DNA from: Chrysopilus asiliformis
Lineage: Eukaryota; Arthropoda; Insecta; Diptera; Rhagionidae
Direction of reading: 5' to 3'
Assembly (NCBI GenBank): GCA_964034945.1
Contig: OZ035963.1
Location: 60,113,182 to 60,177,181 of the forward strand
Length of the DNA stretch: 64,000 nucleotides
The position numbers and the translations under genes are program-made. Below the pieces are notes generated by a model that made no database searches, had not been told where the DNA came from, and saw nothing but the letters and a program-made list of their open reading frames with translations. Shown one piece after another: positions 1 to 12,053 of this stretch (positions are counted from its first letter, which is position 1; every line of letters starts with the position of its first letter).

Positions 1-389
1 ATTTAGGACAATAAAATTTCAAATTCATGTCGGAATTTTCATATGTTTTTGGAAATTTATGATCACAACTATAAGGAAATCTAATCTAGAGCATAACGGT
101 ATTTTTTTTAATAGAATTTTTTTTTTTGATTGTAGAGTAGAATATAGACGTCGACATCCACCAAACCAAACGTGTTGATCCGGTCTAACGTCCAATCCGT
201 GAGCACCGCTTGCTATTAATTCGCATATCTCTAGGCTCAATTTCGCTTAAATAGACTTAATTATTTTATAATATGCAAATATATATCAATAAATGGTAAA
301 TTTTTCAATCAAATTCATGTGTCGAAAAAAAAGAGACATTCGTTCAGCCGTTTTCAGACCATATTAACTGATGATATAAATTGTGATAC
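1..389. other. Presumed NXF1 intron, no exon recognised
   Basis: AT-rich DNA. A less AT-rich patch at 130-240 has a short minus-strand reading frame (SLEICELIASGAHGLDVRPD) that I do not recognise and that does not resemble the expected next NXF1 exon. Confidence 0.5.
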
Positions 390-499
390 CTGACGTAGAC
401 ACTCTCATCGCGAAAACGATCTTTTATTGGATTCCCCTGTAGTACTAGCTCAACTAATGGAATGGTTTTTAGGGCTTCGAGGGCGCCCATTGATGTTAT
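390..499 (-). CDS. sbr: NXF1 exon 5, last leucine-rich repeat
   Basis: 110 nt: ITSMGALEALKTIPLVELVL, QGNPIKDRFRDESVYV, matching the repeat LSILELVLKNNPCRSRYKDS of Drosophila. The acceptor is TTTTTTTACAG and the donor is TCAG|GTATCA. It is joined to exon 4 across a 1.47 kb intron that holds a Helitron-like insert. The next exon should start with a base completing an Arg/Ser codon; I could not identify it before position 1. Confidence 0.85.
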
Positions 500-3206
500 C
501 TGTAAAAAAAAATGAAAGTTTTGTTAATATTGCCGTCGTTGCCGGGTTAAGTTTTTCGTATAAGTTTTAGAATACGAAGAAAACCGGAAAGAACTTAAAA
601 ACCTTTGAGAAAAATCTTATCCTTGCAGGACTCTCCGTTGCGAATTAGTTTAACACCGGATTCGTGATAAGATGCCCCGGAAACTCCCTAATGTAACTTT
701 TCAGCCTCCTATTGAGCAGGATTCATGGCGAAAATCACGGTTTAAAAACACCCAAAACCCCTTTACCCCCCGTTGACCCCCTTAGGGGTAAAATTTTGGA
801 AAACCCCGCCTTAGTGAGCGCCTACGTGATGGGACATACTGTGAAAGTTTCAAGTTTCTAGCTTCTGGGGTTTGGGCAGTCAGTCAGTCAATCAGGTTAA
901 ACGATTTTATATATATATATAGATTTCTAAATCATAAAGGGCTGTTTACAAAATACGTCACTAATTTTTGCCTTTTTAGACCTCCTTTTTCACGTTGTAA
1001 GAGTCATGGCATACCAACGTGTGTTGTGTAATCGAATTACGTGATTTTTAAAGTCAGTTATATATATTTAGACATTCTGCCTTCTATAACAGGTCCTTAC
1101 TTGCGCTACCGCAAAAGTAACGAAAAAAATGAAGATTTGCAAACATAAACCGTTTGCAAAAAGCAAAAGATCTAAATTTGTTTGGCTGTCTTTAAAAATT
1201 GCGTAATGCAACGACGCAAAGCATTCCGTATACCAGGGGTCATCAAAGTAACTGTCGCTCCCTTTACAATCAAAATTTGTAACCACTACACATTAAAATA
1301 CAGCACCGATTCCAACTCCAAAGCACGGTTGAAACCGCAACACACAAGCATTACAGCACACAATAAAAGGTCGATTATAGGGCTACGCTGTTAAAGCCAA
1401 TCTGTGTGATGAGCCAGCCGAGCCACTAGCTGATGATGCTTGCCGTATACCATAAGTAGCTTACTAGAATCAACACCACCCCCTTTTAATGCTAACCCCC
1501 CTCTCCAGCTGAACTACTGCAGAGATTTTAGTCCGATTTTCACATTTCAGCCGACTAAAATATACTTTTCTACCCTCTATCCCCTTTTTATTCGTATTTA
1601 CCCAACTAGCTGCCAGATTTTTATGCAGTTCTCATTTCCACCTTACTCCAGTGTGCGACAATCTACAATAATCGGCAGACTTGTTCGACAAACTACAATA
1701 AACTTACAGATTTTTGGATCGTTTTAACCGCACCAAAGCAAAAATCTTAAAATTACACAGCATTCTTAAGAATTTTTGCAAATGTCTCTTAAAAAATCGA
1801 GGTCGTGCACCGAATTTTACACAAACAAATATTTTCACCTTAATTTTTGACCCCATACCGAAGCAAAGTTGCGAGATTGTTTCTTTCAATATTCGAAACC
1901 TCGCTAAATTTAATTCTATTACAGATTTAAAGCGAAAAAAACATACATTTAGTATCGAACTAAAGCTCACCTTATTGTTTTTCATGTGAAGAATTTTCAG
2001 ATATGGCAGTTTTTCGCCTATGCCTTTAAAGTGTTCGAGAAGATGAATTTTGTTTTCCTCAAGGTTGAGTGCCTCCAAATCTGGTATATTTATTGCGATA
2101 ATATCAATTGCAGCTAACATAATCGTCGGACGAAAGAGGCCACAGAAAATGTCCCGCAAATCGATATCCGCATGGAATTTTGTGAGGTCCAGGGCCTTCG
2201 TTTGGGGATTGTATCGCTTCGCCATCGCCAACTTCATTCGCTCCTTCACACTTTGATCGATCTGAACAGTTGGGATGCTGTTTCGAACTTTTATAATCAT
2301 TTTAAAGCCATCAGGCATTTGAATCGTTCGATCAACATTTAATATCAATTCAGCTGTTTTAAAATCGTCCAAATAGAATGAGACGCAGTCCTTTTCAAGT
2401 CTCCAATAGTGTGGGATGAAGATTTCTGGCGAAATTGCATTCAATAGGCTTCTGATTATCAAATCTTTTTCATATTTCTGTCCATAGGGAATCTGTGAAG
2501 AAAGAATTTGTTAGAACCTGTGGATTTCGTAACAATGGGAAATGCTGTGCCAGCGAATAATTTTGCGAAATTAAAGCAGATTGAAATTTAACACCGCTGA
2601 TAACACAGCATTTGTGCTGACGAAAGTCAACGCTTTCTTGTTGCAGTAAAAAAACCACTTATACTCACCGAAACTAGAAACCACTCGGAAGTTCCCGTGA
2701 CGAGCTTCTTCCGGCCAATGTGATTTCTTGGGATTGGTGACCCCTTTCGTCTGTTTCTCTTGTCATTGTTGCCACCACGAAACTGAAACCATGCATCGAA
2801 AATTACTTCAACCGTCCGGAAAACCACAATTAAGAACTCACATTTTTCGTGCCACCAACAAAGTCCACCATTTCCTCATCGTCCTCCAATCGAGCCTTCA
2901 CTGAAGCATCCGAAAGTCTATTTTTTATGCCTCCTCTTCCACCGATCGACGACGGCTTAAAGATAACTCTGCGCTTTGTGCCACCACCTTTTTGCTTTTG
3001 GTCTCGATCACGGTCATCGTGCTCTGTAGGATAATTAGAATTTCATTTTTTTTTACAATTATTGCCAAATAAATGATTTGGCCATTTCTCATTTCTTCCA
3101 GATTTCTGTCTTACCATCCTTGAAAGTCACCGTGCGAATTAGATTTCCATTCTGTTGGTTCCAATTTCTATCTGACCTGAAATTTCCTCCGCCACGTTTA
3201 GGCATT
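390..3206 (-). CDS. sbr: NXF1/small bristles-type mRNA export receptor, 5' part, possible frameshift
   Basis: NXF1 (TAP) binds mRNPs and carries them through nuclear pores. Five exons translate to an N-terminal basic region, the RNP-type RNA-binding domain and the leucine-rich repeats, about 50% identical by eye to Drosophila small bristles (for example MAKRYNPQTKALDLTKFHAD and IPDLEALNLEENKI). The NTF2-like and UBA-like parts must lie before position 1. It is on the same strand as para and 10.6 kb downstream of its stop. Exon 1 is 92 nt where the phases require 91, so the start ATG is out of frame with everything downstream: a real lesion (pseudogene or recent allele) or a sequencing error. 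The downstream exons contain no stops, which favours a recent or artificial defect. Confidence 0.85.
526..923 (-). mobile_element. Helitron-like non-autonomous element, decayed
   Basis: Read on the minus strand it starts with TC in A|TCTATATATATATATAAAA at 923 and ends near 526 with CCCGGCAACGACGG, the decayed terminal hairpin shared with the copies at 15169, 36045 and 42457. The 3' CTAG is not preserved. It lies inside the NXF1 intron, 27 bp upstream of exon 5. The interior includes short C-rich runs (ccccttta, cccccgttgaccccc). Confidence 0.6.
924..1970. other. NXF1 intron 4, no gene seen
   Basis: Non-coding DNA between NXF1 exons 4 and 5. The segment around 1130-1230 resembles 52395-52500 (shared ctaaatttgtttgg and tttaaaaat motifs), suggesting a dispersed repeat of unknown type. 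The reading frame from 1704 to 1970 is run-through past the exon 4 donor. Confidence 0.6.
1971..2492 (-). CDS. sbr: NXF1 exon 4, RNA-binding domain and leucine-rich repeats
   Basis: 522 nt (174 codons), phase 0: IPYGQKYEKDLIIRSLLNAI, FIPHYWRLEKDCVSFYLDDF (RNP fold), MAKRYNPQTKALDLTKFHAD (linker), then leucine-rich repeats IPDLEALNLEENKIHLLEHF and LPYLKILHMKNNK. The acceptor is CTTCACAG and the donor is AAG|GTGAGC. Reading on past the donor gives unrelated residues, so this is where the exon stops. Confidence 0.93.
2669..2782 (-). CDS. sbr: NXF1 exon 3, start of RNA-binding domain
   Basis: 114 nt (38 codons), phase 0: FRGGNNDKRNRRKGSPIPRN, HIGRKKLVTGTSEWFLVS. RRKGSPIPR matches RRRGSPIPRG of small bristles. 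The acceptor is TTTCAG and the donor is TCG|GTGAGT. Confidence 0.88.
2842..3023 (-). CDS. sbr: NXF1 exon 2, basic N-terminal region
   Basis: 182 nt encoding HDDRDQKQKGGGTKRRVIFK, PSSIGGRGGIKNRLSDASVK and EEMVDFVGGTKN. KRRVIFKPS matches KRRVSFKPS of Drosophila. The acceptor is CTACAG and the donor is AAT|GTGAGT. This region binds RNA and adaptor proteins in the family. Confidence 0.85.
3115..3206 (-). CDS. sbr: NXF1 exon 1 with one-base frameshift
   Basis: ATG at 3206-3204 opens MPKRGGGNF, matching the Drosophila start MPKRGGG. The frame then meets TAG. One base fewer in the A run at 3180-3183 (T run on the coding strand) would join it to RSDRNWNQQNGNLIRTVTFK, which leads into exon 2 in frame through donor GATG|GTAAGA. 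An alternative is a CAG|GTCAGA donor after codon 10 that skips exon 2 in frame; I consider it less likely because exon 2 is conserved. Confidence 0.7.
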
Positions 3207-6200
3207 TTGCTAACACTTTTAATCAAACAAAAACACGCGAAAATTAAAGACCACAAAATGAAAGACGACTACAAATCTTTTCACTTGTTTTCTTTTTCTC
3301 CTTTGTCTTTCTGTTTCATTCGCACTTCTCACCTAAAAGAAAGGAGCAACCGAATTCAGATCGTTCGTGACCCGTATACCGGGCAAAATCCATTAACCAG
3401 CCATAACAATGCGACATTGCCAACTTAAATTTTTCATAAAGCGAAGAATTTGTTTCGAGGTGAATTTGAAAATTGTGGAGAATTCTTTTTTGAAAAACTA
3501 CTTTCATGGAAAAACTTTTGCTTTCTCCGCAGAATTTCAATAAATTTAGTTATTTTAGAGTTTTCTGAGCAATGTATCTTTTTAACAACGTGGTTTTTGA
3601 GTAATAATCAGAAATTTATCAAAATTTTAATCAATTACGACAAATATTGAAATATTTTTAGGTAGATACAGTATGGAGTTTTGATGATTCAAAAATATAT
3701 TTTTCGTTCACAAATTAGATTAGAAACTCTGTAAAGAATTATGGAAAGTGGGGGGAGCGAGTCACACGAACCGAACGTTTTTAGAGGCTGTAAATTTAGG
3801 TCCACAACAAAAACTTATATTAAAGTAATGTCGGAAATCACAAAGAATATCTTCAAATTTTCACTGGAAACGTCTTTGGGGCGTAAAATTTTAATATTCA
3901 GCTCTCGAACTACTCACCTTTGCTAAGAAACTGTTAACAAATCGATCAAAAATAAACACAAATTGTAAAGCAGTCAAGTTCTATATTTTTATCTTATAAT
4001 TTTTTTTATTTGTACAAACTTCAACAATTTTTTCATTTTTTGTTTATAATAAATATTAAAGATAATAAATAATTAAAAAATTTTATTCTCTTTTTACGAT
4101 ATTCATATTTTTTCTTCATTTTCATTTTAATAAAAAATATACAAGCAGCGTTTTTTTTTTGTTCATTTATTTTATATATTTAAATTTTTATCATATTTTT
4201 TAAACATTTTTTTAAAATTTAAACTTATTTGATAAAGTGTCTATTATTTTGTTGGTATTTTTTCGGTTTCTGATTCTAATGACGTCTTGAATATTTTTTT
4301 TTCTGCTGATTTTTTATTGTTTTTACAAGAATACAATTTACCTTGTTTTTAAAAAAATCTGTGATTTAATTCTTGCTTGTGTGTTTGAATAGCATTGAAT
4401 CATTTTTTTTTTTTGAAAATTTGTATTCAATATTTCTTTTATTAGTCGTATATTTTTGATTACATACAATATTATTGTTTTTTTTCTGTTTTGAATTTTT
4501 ACTCTCATATTTGTTTTTTTTTTTCGAATTTGCTTTAAGAAATCAATGTGAAATTTAAATTGTTAAGCAATACAAATTATTCGCCGAATTTTAGAATACG
4601 CGCTTTTATTTTATACAATATCAAAAGACAAATAAAGTGGAAAATATTATTTTTTTTCATTTATTTTATTTGTTTATTTATATATTTTAATTAAGCACAT
4701 TATTTATAATATTTTACATCAAAAAGCTTTTCTTAAAATGGCTTCACAATTTGGAGAGTAATTTGTATTTTATTCAATATTGTTTTTCTTGTTAGTTTTT
4801 TAAAATTTATATTTTGTTTTTGCTTTTTGTTTTTACCTTTTATCGAATTTTGTGATTTTTTTTCATCTGTAAATAATAGCTTTCATAGTATTTAAAAAAC
4901 GTACATTTGAGTCTGTTTAAGTATTAAAAAAAATGTTTTTAATCAAAATGCAATTGTATGATTTATTTTTTACGATTTATATTTTCTCAAAAGACATAAT
5001 TGAGAAAAAATGTTTTTTTTTTACAATAATCTGGCCATTCGAGTTATGAGCTTTTATTCAAACACGTTAGTAACATTAATAGACGGTTAAAAGGCGATTC
5101 GAGTGTACATGTTTAGACGCAAGAGAAATTTTTAGAAATTCTTGTAATGTGAAAACTAATATTATTGGAAATTTATCACAAAAGCCACACACATTTATTA
5201 TTAGCAAAATATTAGGGATTTCGCAAGATTTATGAGAAATTTAAAAAGCTTTTAGTCATGTAAAACGTGAAGAAAACAACGTTTTTCTGAGTTTTGAGAA
5301 TTACATTCAAATTGACACGAATGTTAATGTGAAAAGTTCATTATGTAAACGTTAATAAAACGTTGAATTAGCATAAAACTAGAAAAATCATTCTGAAAAG
5401 CTAGATTGTCGTAGTGCGCATTTTTACAATACATTTGTATATTTTTTTCGCATAATTACTCTTTATAAAATTTATTTGTTAATTATAGTAATTACAGTGT
5501 AAATAATATACATTTTCTGCTTTATTTATATATTTTTACTGGACATTTTCAATTCTGGCTTCTTATGCTTAAGCGATACTATCTAAGACGAATAGTTTGA
5601 TATTGATTTTAGATTAAAATGTGTTACTAATAGGTATATTTTTTTTACATTTAAAAAATTAGATTTAATTTGTTTTACTTTTTTGCTGTTGTTGCTATTT
5701 CCATAATTATTGCAAAAACGGACACGTGTTCTTAGCTCAAATTGAAAGTTACATTCATAGAAAGGATTATAAAAGCAGTTCTAATTTTTCCTCACAGAAA
5801 TCAATCTTTGCAATTGAAAAAAAATATTACCGTGATTTGTTTTATAATAGATTTCTTGATTTTTCAATGGATTTTATACAGGTCTATAAATATTTTTAGT
5901 TTGATGATATGTTCAGTAAACAGAAAGGACTAACTCCACTTGTAATCAAAATAACTCATACAATTGCAATTGTTTTTTATAGAAATTCAAAATAAAATTT
6001 AGTTGGAATAAACCTAAATATTTTAAATACCGTCGCTCTTCATTTTCAAGTGCCAAATTTTAAATCTTTTTCAATTATTTTAGTGTTTTTAAAAATACAA
6101 AGCCTAAATTTATTAAAAACTGTTGAAGCAAATTAATAGCGATGAGACTTTCATTTTGGTTGGCGGGTTTTTTTTTTAAATTAAGTAGGGTTAAATTGAA

Positions 6201-6311
6201 TTTCTGTTTTCTGATGTTACACTGCTTCTCGATCAGACATAAATTCTTCACATGTCAATTCAGTACACGACATTTTAATGGGGAGAGTTTGTTTTCTGAA
6301 CATTTACGTTT

Positions 6312-6405
6312 CAAGTAACACAAGAGGTCGTAAAGTGGTCGCCGCACACACAAATTCAAAGAATTATTGAGGATTTCAGCGGCGACATTCATTTTATGAT
6401 GTTCG
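6312..6405. repeat. Short dispersed element, family of three copies
   Basis: Starts CAAGTAACACAAGAGGTCGT and shows a loosely inverted end (GCGGCGACATTC). Related copies are at 13508-13614 and, inverted, at 25224-25320. Terminal similarity suggests a small MITE of about 100 bp. Superfamily unknown. Confidence 0.5.
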
Positions 6406-7893
6406 CAAAAGGCTGTTTCGATTTGACATTGGATAAATTTATGTCTAGTCGAGACTTGACGTTATTATAATATGATGAAATAATAGAATTTAAATCATAA
6501 AAGTTAAATCAATTAAATAAACGCCAATAACTAAAAAAAATCCTAAAAATCATTCAAAAAAATCTTTTGAAAATCCAGTAAGTCTCACCATAATATTTTC
6601 TTTAAAATGTCAAGCGAAAATCTTTCCTATAGATTTGAAAATAACTTTAAAAATTGCTCGCTATAATTTAATAATATTTTCTTTACATATAAAAACATGC
6701 TAAATGCGATTGGCTCGTTATTTGTTTCATATGTTAATTTTTTTTATATTTATAAATGGATCAATTAATAACCATCATTAAGACGATTACTATGCGTTTT
6801 TTTTTGTTCTATGAAAAGCTAATTGAATTTTATAAACTATATTTACTTATAATGCATCGGTTTAGCTAAATCAGATTGCAAATAAAACAACATTATGCAA
6901 GTAATAGCATTAATTATAATAAAAATTTCTTTAATTTCATATTTTTCTATTCATTTATTTTTTTTTTGTACAATTCAGTCGCATTCAAAAAAATTTAATC
7001 AGAATCAACAAACTTATGATTCTCAAAGTGTTTATTTATTTAAGTTCATAATATAAGTTCGATTAAAATTATTATTAGATAAAATAAATAAATTTCAAAA
7101 TAGTATGACAAAAATTATATTGTTTACCAAAATAAAAAATAAATAAATAACACCGACTCCAACTTGTTGTGCATTTCTGGTAATACAAAAATTTATATTT
7201 CATTTAATTATATTAATCTTAATTAGTGTTCAACGCAAATAATACTAAAAACAATTCAAATAAAATACTTTTACAGTTTTTTTTGTTAAATGGCGAAATG
7301 TTTTATTTAACTTTTATATATAAAACGTTTATGTTATTTTGAAAATGAATTATTTTTAACATAATTATATATTAGTTATGTTCAATGTGGGCCTGCCACT
7401 TGTTGCTTTAATTATACTATAATTAACAAAATAATTACTGATTTGAAATGAGTATAGTAATATAAAATATTTTTAATATATTCTCCCTGGTAGCTGGGGA
7501 AGTGGCTATCTGGGAGTGTTTTCCTCTATTTATCAAAATAATCATAAAAATCCTGTTATTGGCAACAAATTTACTAAAAATCTGTAATAAAATATATTTT
7601 CAATTAAACAAAAATTAACATTTATTTTACTAAATGCCTCCATTATTAATTCTTTGCTATAACAATCAGTTTATGTAATTCAATCTAATTAAATATTTAT
7701 ACTTGACTAATTTCCTTTTCTTGTCGACACGAGACACTGCGGTTTTGATGGATTTTTAAACTTTGAAAAACTATAATTAAAAATTTCAATTGGAATGATA
7801 TTAGACTATTGTTTTTCCTGTTTGGTTAAAAAATTAAACCAAAGAGGACCCATTCCTCTAGTTAAACAACTGGAAAATTTTAAGTATCTAAAT

Positions 7894-8063
7894 CAGGGGT
7901 GAACAACTCATAGCTCGTTTTATCTGCCTACTAGAGTGATATTTGTCAATCAAACGGATCCAAGGAGACGTCGCTGTTGAGCGCGTACAAAAAAACAGAA
8001 CTTGAAAGCTCGTTGTTAGCTCTCTAGCTTCTTTTTTGGCCTTTTTTTGGTTGAACAGCCCCG
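7894..8063. mobile_element. hAT-like MITE, 170 bp
   Basis: Ends CAGGGGTGAACAAC and GTTGAACAGCCCCG are imperfect inverted repeats. The flanks atctaaat and atttaaag agree at 6 of 8 positions, as for an aged 8-bp target duplication. Confidence 0.55.
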
Positions 8064-10820
8064 ATTTAAAGTGAAAAATTTGAACTAGGCATTAAAAATC
8101 AACATCTTTGAGAGTCGGTATAAATACCTGCTGAAGGAAGCGGAGAGGATAATTATAATGAGCCTAAAGTGAGAAAGGTGTTTTTTTGTACCAACAGATA
8201 AAGTTGTTAGCACGAGGAATTGGTTTTTATGCCAGTGGTGTACCAAAGATTTATGGTAGACAAAAAATAAAATTTGTCCCTTTAAAGGCTTTCCTAACGG
8301 ACATTTCAAAGTCGAAATTTCAGTACAAACCAGTAGCGTGTGAATGGTTTGTAGTGCCCGGAGAGGATATTAAAAAGAGATCTTTTTAGACCGAAATTGG
8401 CCATACGTAAAAATAACCCCTCTCATCCCTATTTCAATGTTAATCCTAGTTCAATAAACCGCATTTAAAAAAAAATCAAACCTTAGCTGCGCTTTTTCTC
8501 AAAATTCGTAGAATAGAATTTGTGATACACAAAATTCGTTAAAAAATCTAATTTCGACACTAAATTTTTAAGGTTAAAATTTATGAGTTATTAATTTACG
8601 GGGAATTTTCCTATACTGACACTACAGGTGTTTTCTATAGACATGAAAATGTTGATCTCGTGACAATTTTAAAATCACGCTCTCGCTAAATAGACTATCA
8701 TTTTTTTTTACTATTCTTATTTGAGATCAATTATCAAAATTCATTACCATAACTAAATTTACTATAGTTTTTATTTTAATTTTGAGTATACATACTTTAC
8801 ACAATTTTCAATTACATCCTCTTCCAACGGAAAGAAATCTAAAAACAAAACACCAAATATACATATGTTAATGAATTCATTTAAAAATAATTCAATTTCA
8901 TATTATTTGTTGGGGAGGCAAAATGTTTTTCGTGTTTTTGATTTTTTTTTTGTTCGTTCCGCCATTTAAACAATCATTTTTTCGTGTTCGCTGTTTGACG
9001 AAAAAAATTGTCAAAGTTTAATAATTTTAATCATATGAAATTTAATGCTTATTAGATTTTTTTTTTAGAAATTTATTTATTTCTGCTTCTATATTTATAT
9101 ATTTTTTTTATCTCCTTTTTAATTATCATACAAAAGTAACTTTTTGGACCTAGAAATAATTTTCTTCTCTTTTTTTTCATTGTTTTTTTTTTGTTGTTTC
9201 ATTTTAATTTAAAAAATGCTTTATATTAATTTCTTTGAATATATAATTTTTTTTTACAAGATTTTTAAGTTATTCATTCATAATTTTTATTACTTTTTAT
9301 GTTTTTCAAAAAACATTTATTGACGTGCGTGCTATGATAATTTATTTCACATTTTTTTTGTTTTTTTATTGTTTACGTTGTTTTTTTTTCATTTTTTTAA
9401 AATTTATTTTATATAATTAGAATTTTTTATTTTTTTATAATATAGTTTTGCTTCATTTATTTGTTGCTTTATCTTTTAAATGTTTTATGATACAATGTAA
9501 AGCTAAAAATGTAAGTGTTAACAAAGAAGCATTTTACTTGGTTTGTTTTTTTTGTTAGTTCTTTTTTTTTATTAATTTTTACCATTCTCACCACTTCATT
9601 GTTAGATATAAATTTATTAATTTTTTTAACTAGGAAAAAGTTTTTTTTTGTTGTTAAAATTCACTTTTTGTGTTTCTTTCTTATTATCGCTTTATCTATA
9701 TAGTATTATTATTTAATAAGAGTATTTTTTTGTTGGTTTTTTTTTCATATTTTCATTATCTTTAAACATATTTATATTATTTACTGTTCTGTTTTGTTGT
9801 TGGTATTAAAAAGCTTACTAATTTTTTTATATTTAATTTTATACTATTATTTATTAAGTTGTTTCTTTTTTCCATTTTTTTTTTTGGTTTTTCTCTTTTA
9901 ATATAAATTTACTTCATATTTAAATTGTTTACTTTTAAATCTTAATCAATTAAGAAATATATGTGTTTCCTTTTTATTCGCATTTTAATGTCCATATTTA
10001 GGTTTGATTTTTTATGGGTTTTTTTTTATTACATTAGATTTTTTTTTTTAATATGTTCTTTTATAAATATTATATAAAAAGGCTCGCCCCACCCTCGCGA
10101 TTAACGAATGCACGCAGAAAAAATTCTAATTCTTTGAAAATAAAATATAGAGAGATGATATTTTAAAATAAATAAATATAATATGAAGAAGTTAAAAATT
10201 TATAATAAATAAATTCGATTTTCATGTTCATGTTTGAAATCTCGGATTCGATTTAACGTGTATTGAAAAATTTTCAAGGAATTTATTTAAAAAAACGCGT
10301 TTTTGTTGTCGTGAATGTCCGAAAATTTTTATTTCCATTCTCTTTTTTTTTTTTTTTTTTTTTTTTTGAAATTTTGTTGTTTTTGTTGTTAGTTTTTTTT
10401 TATTAAATCGGGTTACCGTTTTGTTTCATCAGATAAATATTTTTGACTTTGGTCTTCATTTAAATAAGAAAAAAATCTTTTTAGTGCGATATAAAAAGCC
10501 TTAAATTACTGCTTAATGTTGTTAATTAAAATTTTGAGGTTGATTTTCTTCTTCTTTGTCTTCTTTAAAAATTTTCAACGAATAATCAGTGCGATGTCGA
10601 TTTAGAAACGCAATTTCCGATTTCTTTTTTGTGTCATTTTTTTTTGTCTTTAGCTTTTGCCTAAATTATAAAATTCTCAAAGCGATAGTTAAGGTCATCA
10701 ATACTTTTTCGCAAATTAGTAAGGAGTCATAGCTAGTACTTTTTTTTACCATTCATGGAATATCTTATTATTATAGAAAACTGAAATTATTTAGAATAGA
10801 TGTGATTGTAATAACGTACT

Positions 10821-11452
10821 CAGTAGCGTAGGAGGGGTTAATAGCGCAAGGGGTCAGTATGTAAATTTTACGCTCACGGACTTTTTGGTGGAAATTAAAG
10901 ACCTTCTTACAACATTTTTGAATAACCTTCTGTTGTGCACCGAAATTTGCTGCCTCCAAAAATATACACCCTGAAGAACAATGTACCCTATTTAGGGTTA
11001 CCATCTGTCTCTTTTTTGTGATTTCTAGAATGTAGTTGAAACCGCTCGTGGCGCCACTTTCCATCCGGTACTTTTTTGGAGAGGCATTTTTAAGAAATTG
11101 AAAGTTTCCTATACCAAACCAAGATATAGACTTTCTTGCTATATTTGGCCTCAAATTTCCTGCGGCGTTATTTTTTCAAGGCTTGTGATACTTAAATAAA
11201 TTAATCAGCGGCACAGATGATATCTTTTCCAAGAATTTCTACCTTAATTTATATTTTTTAGCCATTTTTTTTTAATTTTTGTGCCCTCGGCGCTTTAAAA
11301 AAAATCGCAGCCATTTTCTTTTTGAAAAATTTTTGTTTGAGGAAAAAGTTTTGCTTTTTAAAAATGGTAATTGGGAATTTTAGTTCCTTGAAAAACTACA
11401 AAATATTGTCATAGCAATCGAATCTCCCCACATCCGTCTTGGTACGCTACTG
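10821..11452. mobile_element. DNA element with 10-bp terminal inverted repeats CAGTAGCGTA
   Basis: CAGTAGCGTAGGAGGGG at the left and GGTACGCTACTG at the right form an inverted pair 632 bp apart. The ends look hAT-like, but no target duplication is visible. No transposase reading frame inside. Confidence 0.5.
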
Positions 11453-11929
11453 AGATTTTCTTTTGCATTAATCTTTTGCAATAAAAGGAAACTAATTGAA
11501 AAGGAAATTTTTGATTAGCGAATTTGATACGTCAAGCAGTTTTTTAAGCACCACGGATTATAGTGAAGTTTTTTGGGCATGTGATTTTTTTTTACAATTT
11601 TTTATGCGTATAAAATGAGATCAATGGACGGTTTTGCAATATTCGCTTTAGTGCTAAAAACAGAGAAACCTTTTGAGTCTCTTTAAACTTTTTGTTTCAA
11701 TAAGCGCTTTTTGGACAAGCAAAAAAAAATATTATATAATAATTTCAAGTTTTCCATGTGAATAAACCTTATTTGTAAAGCGGGAAGGATAAAATTTTAG
11801 ATATTTTAGTAAATATATGGGAGTTTTTTTTACTATATTTAGGAATTATTTGGAGAAAATAATTCTAACAGTGCGCTAAACCAAAGTTTTTTGTTACAAA
11901 AAAACATATACTATATTAAATATTTAAAA

Positions 11930-12053
11930 CAGAGGTGATCAGATCAAAGTGTATCCATTCTAACATGATTTTCACATCGTATACCGGAGTGAATTTTTCA
12001 ATGATACTTCATAAGCCGTGGCCTATATAAAACGTATATTCTGACCACCCCTG
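11930..12053. mobile_element. hAT-like MITE, 124 bp
   Basis: Inverted ends CAGAGGTGATCAGA and TCTGACCACCCCTG. Flanks atttaaaa and gtttaaac match at 6 of 8 positions. The ends are similar to those of the element at 7894. Confidence 0.6.

Noticed and set aside
25..240. Minus-strand frame as the next NXF1 exon
   Set aside because: A possible AG acceptor exists at about 231, but no frame gives the expected conserved RFPKL.RLDG block and the correct phase meets a stop.
10771..11154. 127-codon minus-strand frame
   Set aside because: It crosses the left end of an inverted-repeat element, has no recognisable domain and looks like chance.
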